From Saprospiraceae bacterium (GTDB taxonomy: Bacteria; Bacteroidota; Bacteroidia; Chitinophagales; Saprospiraceae), in NCBI GenBank assembly GCA_028280415.1, contig JANQLV010000043.1, positions 62,001-126,000 of the forward strand: DNA of 64,000 nucleotides, written 5' to 3'. The notes beneath the pieces were generated by a model. That model was not told where the DNA came from. It made no database searches and saw only the letters and a program-made list of their open reading frames with translations. Of this stretch, positions 9,501 to 19,138 are shown piece by piece. Made by a program: the position numbers and the translations under genes. The first letter of the stretch is position 1; each line of letters begins with the position of its first letter.

Positions 9501-12388
9501 ACCTTGCTCCTAATCCAAATACAGGAATGTGTACCGTAAATGTAACCGTTGTAGATGATACTGATCCTGTATTGATGAATGTACCGGGAGATGTATTGGG
9601 TGTAGATTGTAACAGTATTCCGACTGTACCAAATAATGTAACGGCTACAGATGCTTGTGGAATAGATGATGTAGTATTCAACTCTTCTTCTACTCAATCC
9701 GGCGATCCTACTTCTTGTAACTACTATAATTATACGATGACGAGAACCTGGACGGCACTAGATGTAAATGCTAATCAGTCCGTAGGTAGTCAAACCATTA
9801 CGGTAATTGATGTTACCGCTCCATCTAGTCCTACTTTCAGTGCAGCAACTAATGTTGCGAATGGTGGAACAATTAGTGTAGATGCAGCAAGCTGTGAAGC
9901 TACTGTTGTCCTTGAAATCACAGACTTTGTTGATTGTGCAGATTTCAGCGTTTTGAATATTACTAATAATGTAAATGGTGGTGGTGCAGATGCAAGTGAT
10001 TCTTATGGACTTGGAATGCATACGGTACAATTTACAGCTACTGACCCATGTGGAAATAGCAGTAACTGGAATTATAGCTTTACTGTTGTAGATAATGTTG
10101 CACCCGTTGCTTCTTGTGTTAACCAGCTTAATCTTGGACTTCCTGCAAGTGGTTTATTGGTACTAAATCCAAATGCCGTTGATAATAATAGTTTCGATGA
10201 TTGTAGTTTGGTTACGGTTACGGTCTCTCCTGATTCATTCGATTGTGATGATGTTGGAATTCCTCAAACTGTAACTTTAGAGGCTATGGATGCCGCAGGA
10301 AATACTTCTAGCTGTATAACAACTGTAAACATTCAGGAAAATAATCCACCTACTGCAATTGGTCAATCCATCACTGTTTATCTCGATGAAAACGGAATGG
10401 CTACCATCACTGCTGATCAAATCAACAATGGTAGTTTTGATGATTGTACGGATGTATCTTTATCTGCTTCTCCATCAACTTTCACAGATGCAGATTTAGG
10501 ACCTAATTCGGTAATATTGACGGTAACCGATGAAAATGGAAACTCTTCCAATACAACAGTTACCGTAACTGTAGCTTTACCTCCTACTTGTTTCAATATA
10601 GGAATTGCTTCCGGAGGAGCTGGAGAAATTGTTTCCGTACCAGTCACTTCTGAAGATTTTACCGCACTAGTTGGATTCCAGTTTGAATTACAATTTACAA
10701 ATGAAGATGCTGGTGAATTTGTAGGTATTAGTAATATTAACCCTGATCTAACCAATACCATTCAGGAAAATCTGATCGTTACAGACTCTTTCATCAGTCA
10801 GATTGATTCAATGATTGTTACTGGATCAATGGGACAGGATTCTACTGTTTTCGATACTACTTATACTGACAATTTCGATAAGATGAGTATCTCCTGGAAC
10901 CAGTTCAATACTGATGGTATGGGTGGTTTGTTACCTGTCAGTTATCCTGATGGTACAGTTCTGTTCAACCTCGATATTCAATTAACTGGAAATATCGGAG
11001 ACTTTACAATTATTAGTGTGAATAGTGGCTCAGGTACAACTCCTCCTCAGGTAGTCTATAGCTTCGGTAGTGGCTTTATTCCATCCCCGGCTTGTATAAA
11101 CCAGGGAGCTGTAACTATTGGTGAGTTGATTATCTCGGGAGAGATTTTCAATGAAGATGGAAACTCGATTAACCTGGTTGATGTGGATCTGTTCCAGCCT
11201 CCGGCACCGAATCCGGTTCAATCGGATCAAACAATGACTGATGGGGAATACAGCTTTACGATTTCGGCGATGGGTACTTTTGTAATCGAACCATCCAAGA
11301 ATATCAATTGGTCCAATGGTATTGATATTGTCGATGTTTCATTGATTCAGAGACATTCCGTAGGTAATCCTTATGTCAACTCTGCTTACAAAAAGATTGC
11401 TGCTGATGTCTCCGGTGAAGGATCAATCACTACTTTCGATGCTGTTCTATTGAATTCTTTCATTGCAAGCTTATTCATGGATACACCTCCACCAACGCCA
11501 TCATGGCAATTTGTGGATGCAAAACAGACTCTTGCAAACGATCCGAATGCATTCGTACCTTCGTTTAATAATACGATTACTTTGGTGAATATTTCTTCTG
11601 ATTCTACCGGCAATGACTTCATTGCAGTCAAAACCGGAGATTTGGGTGGTATCCAAACGGCAGATACAACAATGTTTGGAGGAAACTCTGATCACAGATT
11701 TGATGAATCGCTGAAGTTTATGATTGAGGATCGCGAATTAAAGGCCGGTGAGCAAATCAGCATTGATCTGACTGCCGAAAACTTTAATGAGTTAATTGCA
11801 TACCAGTGGATTCTGGAATTCAATCCTGAAGTACTGACTTACACAGGCTTTGATAATGTAAATCTTGTAAACTTAGGAGAGCTTGGATTTGGGGAAATAG
11901 TAATCAACGAAGGTAAATTGGTACTTACCTGGGCAAATGCTACTGAAATAAGCAAGAAGACAGAGGATGTGATTTTCAGTCTTAACTTTGAAGTGAATCA
12001 GGATGCGCGATTGAGAGACCTGCTTAAGGTTACCCCTCACGAGCGTTTGCAGCCTATAGCTTATCGAACGGATGAAACACCTATGAATGTAGAATTAAAC
12101 TTTGTTCAACCGGAAGTACCAGCTTCTGAGTTTGTATTGAATCAGAATACGCCAAATCCATTCAAAGAAGAAACAACCATAAGCTTCACTTTACCGGAAG
12201 CAAGTACAGCTACTTTGACCATTATGGATATCACTGGTCGTATCTTAAAGCAATACGAAGGTGAATTCGCACAAGGGTTTAATGCTATTTCGATCAATCG
12301 AAATGACTTACCATCTTCAGGTACTTTACTCTATGAGTTAAAAACACCTGAACATACTGCGTCTAAGAAGATGATAATAATCGATTAA
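6515..12388 (+). CDS. Giant multidomain surface protein: Ig/HYR-like repeats, P-domain, cohesin- and dockerin-like modules, T9SS type A tail
   Basis: The 1957-aa protein starts with a long N-region and a hydrophobic core (SICAVAVFLFLGNFGFSQ); an ATG at 6563 is an alternative start. Residues about 50-700 and 900-1355 are Cys-containing Ig/HYR-like repeats, recognisable by the recurring DDxPPVANCNNITVALDASG and VTVTVxDxxGN patterns. A proprotein-convertase P-domain sits at about 728-888 (IEDVNVSLEITHTWVGDL to GDWILTVSDNAAGD). A cohesin-like sandwich (about 1359-1530) is followed by a dockerin-like pair of calcium loops (about 1592-1660, NGIDIVDVSLIQRH and DVSGEGSITTFDAVLLN). A second cohesin-like domain (about 1732-1868) precedes the T9SS type A tail (VLNQNTPNPFKEETTISF). 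It is probably an adhesin or matrix protein. It is followed by a hairpin and then by a second adhesin gene. Confidence 0.9.
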   Translation: MVSIITSLNKSVQNVLMKAIEKQKTRKALLSICAVAVFLFLGNFGFSQTAPTFTVCPGFPGLILPAGDGGLTLNSSNIPSLLGVTAVDPDGAETITYSASPSSITCADIGPGFSIAITATDSDGADVCNITVDIFDGGPFANCNDITVELDAGGMYTLDAADEMALSAGSSACTGIASVTVSQDMFDCTDIGAPIQVTVTVEDNNTATAFCLANITVVDDPPVAACVAPFNLPLDGSGNASITTGDIDNGSTEGSCSAGGPSLSLNTMDFDCMDIGPNTVTLTVTDDFGQTATCSTTVTVQDNDPPVANCNNITVALDASGNYTLTASDLSDLSSGSTDNCSFTTSSSQTSFDCSDVPSAVTVTVTVSDGTNSDNCMADITVEDNIAPTVNTCPADITVNNDVGNCSAVVNYATPTFDDNCGGTGQTGSLTMGLASGSAFQLGTTTVIYTFTDAGGTDVTCTFDVTVNDTEAPSVDNDPGNQAQNNAASQCEATVSWPTITGSDNCPGTVTVTYDAEDPKGNSITILTAGGNDFADFPVGESTVNYELEDANGNTTPGSFLVNIVDNEAPSIICPPATDIFFSDCNAANEMVPDFRGNASISDNCTGFSVTQSPAPGTLLSAISTPADGEMFNVMLTVTDGFANNLSDNCSFTVTLNQDDAPQPTISGAVLPTITSDCGPLTIDAPTAVDECGNLICGEPFPGGIANQVGPACGAGVGPCVPIVETNTTRVTLPDNTPGGVTSIINIPSGSNGIIEDVNVSLEITHTWVGDLRITLESPNGTVVELQDRPGSPATNFGFGCAQDNQNVTFDDELGTSTVENICNTSFTGFDNPGPPYAIEGTFDSENPLAAFISETTAGDWILTVSDNAAGDFGFLEGWEIEICTSAGSNTVSQYEFPVGTHNITWVYDDGSGNTSSQLQTIDLSEDTEAPMFSCNNTTVTLDASGNGSITATDIYGLAGATDNCTDVADLLVNLSQSNFDCSDVGIQSVTLNVTDLAPNPNTGMCTVNVTVVDDTDPVLMNVPGDVLGVDCNSIPTVPNNVTATDACGIDDVVFNSSSTQSGDPTSCNYYNYTMTRTWTALDVNANQSVGSQTITVIDVTAPSSPTFSAATNVANGGTISVDAASCEATVVLEITDFVDCADFSVLNITNNVNGGGADASDSYGLGMHTVQFTATDPCGNSSNWNYSFTVVDNVAPVASCVNQLNLGLPASGLLVLNPNAVDNNSFDDCSLVTVTVSPDSFDCDDVGIPQTVTLEAMDAAGNTSSCITTVNIQENNPPTAIGQSITVYLDENGMATITADQINNGSFDDCTDVSLSASPSTFTDADLGPNSVILTVTDENGNSSNTTVTVTVALPPTCFNIGIASGGAGEIVSVPVTSEDFTALVGFQFELQFTNEDAGEFVGISNINPDLTNTIQENLIVTDSFISQIDSMIVTGSMGQDSTVFDTTYTDNFDKMSISWNQFNTDGMGGLLPVSYPDGTVLFNLDIQLTGNIGDFTIISVNSGSGTTPPQVVYSFGSGFIPSPACINQGAVTIGELIISGEIFNEDGNSINLVDVDLFQPPAPNPVQSDQTMTDGEYSFTISAMGTFVIEPSKNINWSNGIDIVDVSLIQRHSVGNPYVNSAYKKIAADVSGEGSITTFDAVLLNSFIASLFMDTPPPTPSWQFVDAKQTLANDPNAFVPSFNNTITLVNISSDSTGNDFIAVKTGDLGGIQTADTTMFGGNSDHRFDESLKFMIEDRELKAGEQISIDLTAENFNELIAYQWILEFNPEVLTYTGFDNVNLVNLGELGFGEIVINEGKLVLTWANATEISKKTEDVIFSLNFEVNQDARLRDLLKVTPHERLQPIAYRTDETPMNVELNFVQPEVPASEFVLNQNTPNPFKEETTISFTLPEASTATLTIMDITGRILKQYEGEFAQGFNAISINRNDLPSSGTLLYELKTPEHTASKKMIIID

Positions 12389-12402
12389 TCATATATAAGG
12401 TA

Positions 12403-12430
12403 CCGAAGAGCAGCATTTGTTGCTCTTCGG
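12403..12430 (+). terminator. Perfect 10-bp hairpin after the first giant adhesin
   Basis: CCGAAGAGCA (12403-12412) and TGCTCTTCGG (12421-12430) pair perfectly around an 8-nt loop, directly after the stop at 12388. Only a weak T-rich tail follows (CTACTTTATC). It may terminate or attenuate transcription before the gene at 12593. Confidence 0.6.
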
Positions 12431-12592
12431 CTACTTTATCCGGTTATATGTTTTTGTAAAAAGAAAATAAATCCAAGAACCGAAGGATATAATCCCGTCT
12501 AACAAATACTATTGAATATATCCTCCTTATCTTGCTTGAAAATTCTAAGGACATCCTTCTTTTAATAGATTCATGAAAATTCTTTTTTCGTT

Positions 12593-15500
12593 ATGCGAAA
12601 GATAATCTCAGTAATATATCTGCTCTGCTCTTTTACAATAATCAATGCAGTTTCCGCACAAGTTACCTTTACAGCTAGTAACCCTGCTGCAGAATGTGAT
12701 GATGCATCGTTTTGTGTAGAAGTTTCTGTTTCGAATTTCGATTCGGTAACAAGTTTCCAACATGTCTATGATTGGGATACCTCAATTATACAATTGATCA
12801 GTTTTAATGATCTGATGCCTGAGGGTTTTGGAGTAGCTCCAAGTATGGATTCTACCGATGTTGGGAGAGGCCCTTACTCATGGTTTAATTCTCCATATAC
12901 TAATTTAGCTAATGGCTTTGTAATTGCCGAGCTGTGTTTTGCGCCTAATAATCTGGGAAACAGCACAATTGATTTTTTGGGCTCCAACACTACCCTGTTA
13001 CAGGTAAGTGGCCTGGTCAACGGTGTCAATACCGCAAATATTCCAGCAGCCTATAATGCCGGTACTGTTACCGTTCAGGATAGTGATAATCCAATCATCA
13101 CTTGTCCCTCTGATACAACCATTGCAAGTAATGGTACTAATGTCGGGAATATTGCACCAGTAAGTACGAGCGATAATTGCGGGATTGCGTCTATTTCTTT
13201 TTCTATGGAAAATGGAGGAATGAATGTAGGTTCAGGTATGGATGATGCCAGCGGACAATTTTTCACTCTTGGAACCACCGCTGTAACCTACACTACGGTC
13301 GATGAAGCAGGTAATAACGGAAATTGTTCTTTCAATGTAACCCTGACCGCAGCACCGGTAAATAATGATTCGACATTACAATTTATTCCCGAAGTAAATC
13401 TTGATTGTGAGACCGGGGCGGTAACTATTGATTTAATGGTTATAAATTTTGATTCCATTACTGGTATGCAGTTTGGTGTTCAATGGGATACCTCTGTGCT
13501 AACTTATAATGGAGCTACGAATGCACTACCGCCTGCTGCATCCTATAGCCCAGCTTCGGATTCTTCCATCTTATTCCTTTGGTTTCCATTCTCCGGTATG
13601 CCTCTGACATTAGCGGACAGTTCCGTCATCTTCACTTTGAATTTTGATCTAAATGGAACTTTTGAATCCCCTCTTTTAAACTTTGTTTCTTTTCCTGGTA
13701 TTCCAATTGGAATTGGTCAAATCCAGAACGGTGTAGATGTCAGCCTGCTTGATTTTATATTTATGCCCGAAATTCTTAATGTCATAGATAATACGCCTCC
13801 TGTAATCACGAATTGCCCTACGGATATGACCGTTTCAAATGATGCCGGCCTCTGTAGCGCTGTAGTAAACTGGACCGCTCCAACAATCACTGACAACTGC
13901 GGAATTGATACTGTAATTGTCAGTCATAGCTCCGGTGATGTATTCAATGTAGGTACGACTACGGTGACTTATACCGCAACTGATATTGGTGGTAATACTG
14001 TGATGTGTGATTTCAATATAACAGTTACGGATAGTGAAGACCCCATGATTAACTGCCCGGGCAATGTTACAGTCGATAGTGATGCCGGGGCCTGTGAAAA
14101 TTCAAGTGTAAATATAGGGATGGCTATTGCTTCTGATAATTGTGGCATTGCTTCAGTTAGCAATGATGCTCCGGCTTCCTTTCCCGTTGGTACAACTACG
14201 GTTACCTGGACAGCTACGGATGTAAATGGAAGGCAAAATACCTGTACCCAAACTATAACTGTAGAAGACAATGAACTACCTACTATTAGCTGTCCAGCGG
14301 ATATCGTCGAATGTCCTGGTGTTGCAATCAATCTGGGTATGCCGGTAACTAGTGATAGTTGTGGCGTAGCAAGTGTTACGAATGATGCTCCGGCCAATTT
14401 TCCCCTGGGAATCACTTTCGTAACGCATACGGTGACCGATGATAATGGAAATGTGAATACTTGTATGCAACGTGTAATCATACAGGACAACGATGCACCT
14501 GTGCTAACCTGCCCCGGCAGTGATGCCATTGATGCGGAGCCTGGTATGTGTTCTGCGGTTTACAATAATAATCTCCGGCCGATGGTGACCGATAATTGTG
14601 ATACGGATGTTACAGTTACCTATAATGTAACCGGGGCCACTACTATTATGAACGGTATGGGAGATGCTACCGGAGAAACTTTCAATGTGGGGACCAGTAC
14701 TTTAACATACTATGCTACAGATGATGCAGGTAATATTGATAGTTGTTCAGTAGCTATTCAGGTGAATGACAATCAATTGCCCGTATTAAACTGTCCAAAT
14801 AATACGACCATTTTTGTACCTGCTGGTACGGTGGATACCATGATCAATGGCCTGGCTCTAATGGCTTCGGATAATTGTGGTATTGCAGATATAAGCTTTG
14901 AGTATTTGGGGGAACTGACTGGAAATGGAATTGGAGATGATGCCAGCATTACTTTTTTCCCTCCCGGTACAACAACAATTACTTATTTTGCTACGGATGT
15001 CAATGGAAACCTCGATAGTTGTAGTTTTGATGTAAATGTTATTACTGTAACCAGTGATTTAATTGGCTGCCAACCGGATCAGGTAGAAGCCAATGATACC
15101 GATGCCTGTAGCGCAGTAATTAATGGAATAGCTCCTACCCTTTTGGTTGATATGAGCGATATTGCTTCCATCAACTATACTTTGAGCGGAGCTACAACAG
15201 GAACCGGTACAGATGATGCAAGTGGTCTGAGCTTCAATGTAGGAACTACTACCCTGGAATATATTGCGACCGATAATTTCGGGAACATGGATACTTGTTC
15301 ACTTGATATCACAGTAAATGATACACAAATCCCGGACTGGTCCAATTGTCCTTTGAATATTACTGAATCAGTAAACATAGCCGGGACTTGTACTGCCAAT
15401 GTAAGCTGGGCCATTCCAACACCTAGTGATAATTGTGGAGTCGTGCAAAATATTCCCAGCCATAATCCGGGTGATATCTTCCCCCTGGGAACAACAACAG

Positions 15501-17914
15501 TATCTTATGTAGCAATTGATGCTGCTGGCAATATAGCAACTTGCTCTTTCAATGTGACCGTTGAAGATAATACAGCACCAACTGCAAATTGTCCTTCGGA
15601 TATCATGGTAAATGCTCCTCAGGGAAGCTGTGAAGCAAGTGTAAGCTGGTCTCCGGCTACGGGTATGGATGATTGCTCTGCGGTTACAGTTAACTGTACA
15701 CACAATCCGGGTGATATTTTTCCGGTTGGAACAAGCACGGTAACCTGTACCATTAGCGATGCCAGTGGTAATTTTACCAACTGCAGCTTTAATGTAGTCG
15801 TCGCTGATAATACTGCTCCAGTTCCGGTAGATTGTCCAACTGATATCACAGTAGCTCCTACGCTGACCGATTGTGAGGCTATTGTAAGCTGGACAGAACC
15901 AAGTTTCACCGACTGTCCTCCAGTAAATGTGACCAGTACGCACGAACCGGGAGACACTTTCCCGCTCGGAACTACAACTGTTATTTATATCGCTATCGAT
16001 CCATTTGGCAATGATACGACCTGTACCTTCGATGTGATTGTAGCGGATACAGAAGATCCTGTTGTGATGTGCCCTGCGGATGTTACCGTAAATTCACTCG
16101 CTAAAGATTGTGGAGCGTTTGTGAACTGGCCGGCACCAAGCGCCATGGATAATTGTGACATGAATGTTACTATTGATCAAAATCCACCCATCGGAACATT
16201 CTTCCCGGTAGGAACAACTACCGTTACCGTTAATGCAACCGATGACTCCGGCAATGTTGGTACCTGTACTTTTTCAGTGATTGTTAATGATGTCATCGCA
16301 CCATCTTTTGAATGTCCCACTCAACCGATTATTATTAGTGTCGATGGTACGGTACAGGCAGGAACCGACCCACTTGGTCTGATTAATAATACCGGCGCTA
16401 ATGATAACTGCGACAGTCTGATAATCGATTATAATATTCCAAATGTTTCGGATAATTGTATCGTTCAATCGGTTAATCTCAATGATGGTATCGCTCCCGG
16501 AGGCACCTTCCCGATTGGTACAACAGTTATCGAATATATTGCTTTTGATGATGCCAATAATTTCAGCATTTGTAACTTTGGGATTGAGGTATTGCCACTT
16601 GATCCGGTAGGCGTGGCTATATTGCCCAGTGATGAAGTATGCGCCGGAGAAGATGTACAACTCGTAACCAATGTAACTGCTCCCGGTGCAATTTTCCAAT
16701 GGTTTGATCCAAATGGAGATCCTTTGTCGAATATGGCTAATCCATCAATATCTGATGTTACACTTGATGATGCAGGAACTTATACAGTAGTCGTGACTTT
16801 TCTTAGTGGTTGTACGGCCTCAGGTTCGGATGAATTAATTGTCAATCCCGCAGATGCCGTTTTCCCTTCCTCCAATTCTCCAATTTGTACGGACGGAGAT
16901 ATAGAACTCAGTGTGGATGTGCCTAATGGCACGATTGATTCCGTAATATGGACGGGGCCAGCAGATTTTGTGTCAAACGAACAAAATCCGGTTATTACAA
17001 ACCCAACTACTGCCAACTCCGGTACTTATATGGTTACCGTTACCTACGTGGGCGGATGTGTAGCTAGCGCCACAACCGATGTCAGCTTTACATCACTCCC
17101 TGCTCCCGAAATCGACATGGATTGTATTACTGATATTTGTCTGGGAAGTACTTGTTTGCTTACAGGTACAGAATACGCCCCAACTCCTGACTTTTACTTC
17201 TGGGAAGCCGTTCCCGCAGAAAATGCAGGTTTACCGGATGACACCAATAATAATCAGATTTCTATCACTCCTACCGCACCCGGCACCTATATCTACAATT
17301 ATAGTGTCGAGCTTAATGGCTGTGAGTCCGAACAGGCCTCTCAGGTAGTCATTGTACACGGCGCTCCGAATGCCGTTGAAGATCAATTTACGGTTCCCTT
17401 TGAAACTACACAAAATCTTTTTGTATTGCCTAATGATACCTTTAATACAAATATTGGTGTAAACATGAGTCTGGTTTCTACCCCTGCTAACGGAACAGTA
17501 GAAGTAAATGAAGATGGCACTATTTCTTATACGCCGAATTCAGGATTTATCGGTATTGATCAATTCATTTATGAAATCTGCTACGATTGTGGTCCTTTGC
17601 TTTGTGATAATACCCTGGTAACTATCCAGGTAACGGATGACCGGGATTGTGTAATACCAACGGTTATCACTCCCAATAAGGATGGCTTAAATGATGAACT
17701 CTTTATCAATTGTTTGGAGTCCGGAAATTTTCCTAATAATGAAATCATCATTTATAATCAATGGGGAGATGAAGTATTTACTGCTGCACCATACCAAAAC
17801 AACTGGGAAGGTACTCACGATGGTAAAGATTTACCCGATGGCACTTATTATATGGTTTTCAAGCTGGATGATAATGCTGAATTGATCAAAACGTTTATTA
17901 CCATTTTCAGATAG
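12593..17914 (+). CDS. Giant HYR-repeat adhesin with T9SS type B (CHU_C) tail, SprB-like role
   Basis: The 1773-aa protein has a clear signal peptide (residues 1-23, ending NAVSAQ). Two cohesin-like sandwiches come first (about 24-155 and 262-390), with one HYR repeat between them. A run of about eleven more HYR repeats follows (about 402-1340), each with the PxxxCPxDxTV start, DNC core and PVGTTTVTxTATDxxGN end. Three PKD/Ig-like domains (about 1345-1590) and a cadherin-like module (FVLPNDTFNTN to GFIGIDQFIYEI) come next. The last 90 residues are the gliding-motility-associated C-terminal domain (VITPNKDGLNDELFI, IIYNQWGDEVF, DLPDGTYYMVF), a T9SS type B signal. Proteins of this class are carried by a partner PorP/SprF protein, and such a gene lies 69 bp downstream. 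Confidence 0.93.
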   Translation: MRKIISVIYLLCSFTIINAVSAQVTFTASNPAAECDDASFCVEVSVSNFDSVTSFQHVYDWDTSIIQLISFNDLMPEGFGVAPSMDSTDVGRGPYSWFNSPYTNLANGFVIAELCFAPNNLGNSTIDFLGSNTTLLQVSGLVNGVNTANIPAAYNAGTVTVQDSDNPIITCPSDTTIASNGTNVGNIAPVSTSDNCGIASISFSMENGGMNVGSGMDDASGQFFTLGTTAVTYTTVDEAGNNGNCSFNVTLTAAPVNNDSTLQFIPEVNLDCETGAVTIDLMVINFDSITGMQFGVQWDTSVLTYNGATNALPPAASYSPASDSSILFLWFPFSGMPLTLADSSVIFTLNFDLNGTFESPLLNFVSFPGIPIGIGQIQNGVDVSLLDFIFMPEILNVIDNTPPVITNCPTDMTVSNDAGLCSAVVNWTAPTITDNCGIDTVIVSHSSGDVFNVGTTTVTYTATDIGGNTVMCDFNITVTDSEDPMINCPGNVTVDSDAGACENSSVNIGMAIASDNCGIASVSNDAPASFPVGTTTVTWTATDVNGRQNTCTQTITVEDNELPTISCPADIVECPGVAINLGMPVTSDSCGVASVTNDAPANFPLGITFVTHTVTDDNGNVNTCMQRVIIQDNDAPVLTCPGSDAIDAEPGMCSAVYNNNLRPMVTDNCDTDVTVTYNVTGATTIMNGMGDATGETFNVGTSTLTYYATDDAGNIDSCSVAIQVNDNQLPVLNCPNNTTIFVPAGTVDTMINGLALMASDNCGIADISFEYLGELTGNGIGDDASITFFPPGTTTITYFATDVNGNLDSCSFDVNVITVTSDLIGCQPDQVEANDTDACSAVINGIAPTLLVDMSDIASINYTLSGATTGTGTDDASGLSFNVGTTTLEYIATDNFGNMDTCSLDITVNDTQIPDWSNCPLNITESVNIAGTCTANVSWAIPTPSDNCGVVQNIPSHNPGDIFPLGTTTVSYVAIDAAGNIATCSFNVTVEDNTAPTANCPSDIMVNAPQGSCEASVSWSPATGMDDCSAVTVNCTHNPGDIFPVGTSTVTCTISDASGNFTNCSFNVVVADNTAPVPVDCPTDITVAPTLTDCEAIVSWTEPSFTDCPPVNVTSTHEPGDTFPLGTTTVIYIAIDPFGNDTTCTFDVIVADTEDPVVMCPADVTVNSLAKDCGAFVNWPAPSAMDNCDMNVTIDQNPPIGTFFPVGTTTVTVNATDDSGNVGTCTFSVIVNDVIAPSFECPTQPIIISVDGTVQAGTDPLGLINNTGANDNCDSLIIDYNIPNVSDNCIVQSVNLNDGIAPGGTFPIGTTVIEYIAFDDANNFSICNFGIEVLPLDPVGVAILPSDEVCAGEDVQLVTNVTAPGAIFQWFDPNGDPLSNMANPSISDVTLDDAGTYTVVVTFLSGCTASGSDELIVNPADAVFPSSNSPICTDGDIELSVDVPNGTIDSVIWTGPADFVSNEQNPVITNPTTANSGTYMVTVTYVGGCVASATTDVSFTSLPAPEIDMDCITDICLGSTCLLTGTEYAPTPDFYFWEAVPAENAGLPDDTNNNQISITPTAPGTYIYNYSVELNGCESEQASQVVIVHGAPNAVEDQFTVPFETTQNLFVLPNDTFNTNIGVNMSLVSTPANGTVEVNEDGTISYTPNSGFIGIDQFIYEICYDCGPLLCDNTLVTIQVTDDRDCVIPTVITPNKDGLNDELFINCLESGNFPNNEIIIYNQWGDEVFTAAPYQNNWEGTHDGKDLPDGTYYMVFKLDDNAELIKTFITIFR

Positions 17915-17983
17915 AATAAGAAGTAACAGAATCAGAAGTGCATAACCGGTTTTTTAATAAAAAATAAGAAAATAATTAAAGAT

Positions 17984-18931
17984 ATGATACGTCGAATTTC
18001 TTTTGTTTTGATATTATCATTCCTTGCCAGCGTAGGTTTTGCTCAACAGGAAAATCAGTTTACGCAGTTTATGTATAATAAATTATACCTGAATCCGGCT
18101 TATGCTGGTGCCAGAGGTATTCCCTATTTTACTTTGCTGTACCGCAACCAATGGATCGGTTTTGAAGGGGCTCCAGAATCAAAGCTTTTGAGCTTCAATG
18201 CACCACTTTTTGGAGACCGGGTCGGTTTTGGTTTAACCATTTCCAATCATACGCTTGGGATAGAGAACAAATGGGATGCAACAATGGCTTATTCTTACCA
18301 TATCGAAGTCAATGAGGATGCTTCGCTGCGTTTTGGATTACAAGGGAGTGTTCGGTATTTGGGCCTCGATTTTGCGGACCCTTCCGTAGAAATCCGGGAA
18401 GATGGTGATCAATCTATTTTATACGATGAAAGATTAGATCAATACGATGCCAATTTTGGAGTGGGGATGTATTTAAACATTAGAAATACTTATCTCGGGC
18501 TTTCTGTTCCACACTTTTTCCCCAGCGAATTGGGGATAAATCCCAATCCTGTACCTGAAATTGCCCGCACTTATTCTCATTTCTACTTAATGCTAGGAAC
18601 CATGGTTCCTTTGAGCAATAGCATTCAGTTTAAACCGGCTGTACTGGCCAAATATGTTAATAATGCACCATTCGATTTGGATATCAATGCCAGTCTGATG
18701 TTTAATGAAACCTTCACTGCCGGATTATCGTATCGTTTAGGTGGTGATGGCTCAGGGGATTCCATTGACTTACTGGCCCTTTATCAAATCAATAGTGTGG
18801 GGATTGGAATCTCTTATGATGCCAGTTTATCCGAAGTGAGAGAAACTTCCAGTGGTAGTTTTGAGGTATTGGTCAGGTATGATTTTATAAAAGAGCGTAG
18901 TGATATGGCTAATCCGAGATTTTTCTTCTAA
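17984..18931 (+). CDS. PorP/SprF-family outer-membrane protein (T9SS partner)
   Basis: The 315-aa protein has a signal peptide (MIRRISFVLILSFLASVGFAQ) and the family start QENQFTQFMYNKLYLNPAYAGARG, shown here in part as NKLYLNPAYAG. Repeated barrel strands follow (YRNQWIGFEGAPES, GFGLTISNHTLGIENKWD, GLSYRLGG) and a C-terminal strand ends FFF. SprF and its relatives are needed to export and anchor proteins with type B sorting tails. Since the gene directly follows a type B adhesin and precedes an OmpA-family gene, it is probably the dedicated partner of the 1773-aa adhesin. A short hairpin lies in the gap before the next gene. Confidence 0.95.
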   Translation: MIRRISFVLILSFLASVGFAQQENQFTQFMYNKLYLNPAYAGARGIPYFTLLYRNQWIGFEGAPESKLLSFNAPLFGDRVGFGLTISNHTLGIENKWDATMAYSYHIEVNEDASLRFGLQGSVRYLGLDFADPSVEIREDGDQSILYDERLDQYDANFGVGMYLNIRNTYLGLSVPHFFPSELGINPNPVPEIARTYSHFYLMLGTMVPLSNSIQFKPAVLAKYVNNAPFDLDINASLMFNETFTAGLSYRLGGDGSGDSIDLLALYQINSVGIGISYDASLSEVRETSSGSFEVLVRYDFIKERSDMANPRFFF

Positions 18932-18940
18932 AAAGCCATT

Positions 18941-18961
18941 TTTTGTTAAATCCTAACAAAA
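18941..18961 (+). terminator. Weak A/T hairpin between porP/sprF-like and ompA-like genes
   Basis: TTTTGTTA and TAACAAAA pair perfectly around a 5-nt loop just after the stop at 18931. No T-tract follows, so it is a weak or partial terminator at best; read-through into the OmpA gene is plausible. Confidence 0.35.
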
Positions 18962-19138
18962 GAGCTAGGAATGAACGTTGAAGTATATACAAATATGAGC
19001 AGAATTCAGGAGATGCAAGCACTCATATTTAGAAAAATGCTAACATTTAAAAAACCGTTAATAATCCTTTAGAACATAATTATCACTCGACTTCGCCATT
19101 ATTAAGCTGGATGATGATTACTATTAAATGTGGATAAT

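Noticed and set aside
6900-16600. CRISPR-like array in the adhesin genes
   Set aside because: The repetition is at protein level with a period near 80 residues and diverged bases; there are no short identical repeats with unique spacers.
13969-17016. Several long leftward frames inside the HYR adhesin
   Set aside because: They follow from the Thr/Val/Asp-rich repeat codons of the real gene; the products are low-complexity Ser/Val/Thr strings without domains.
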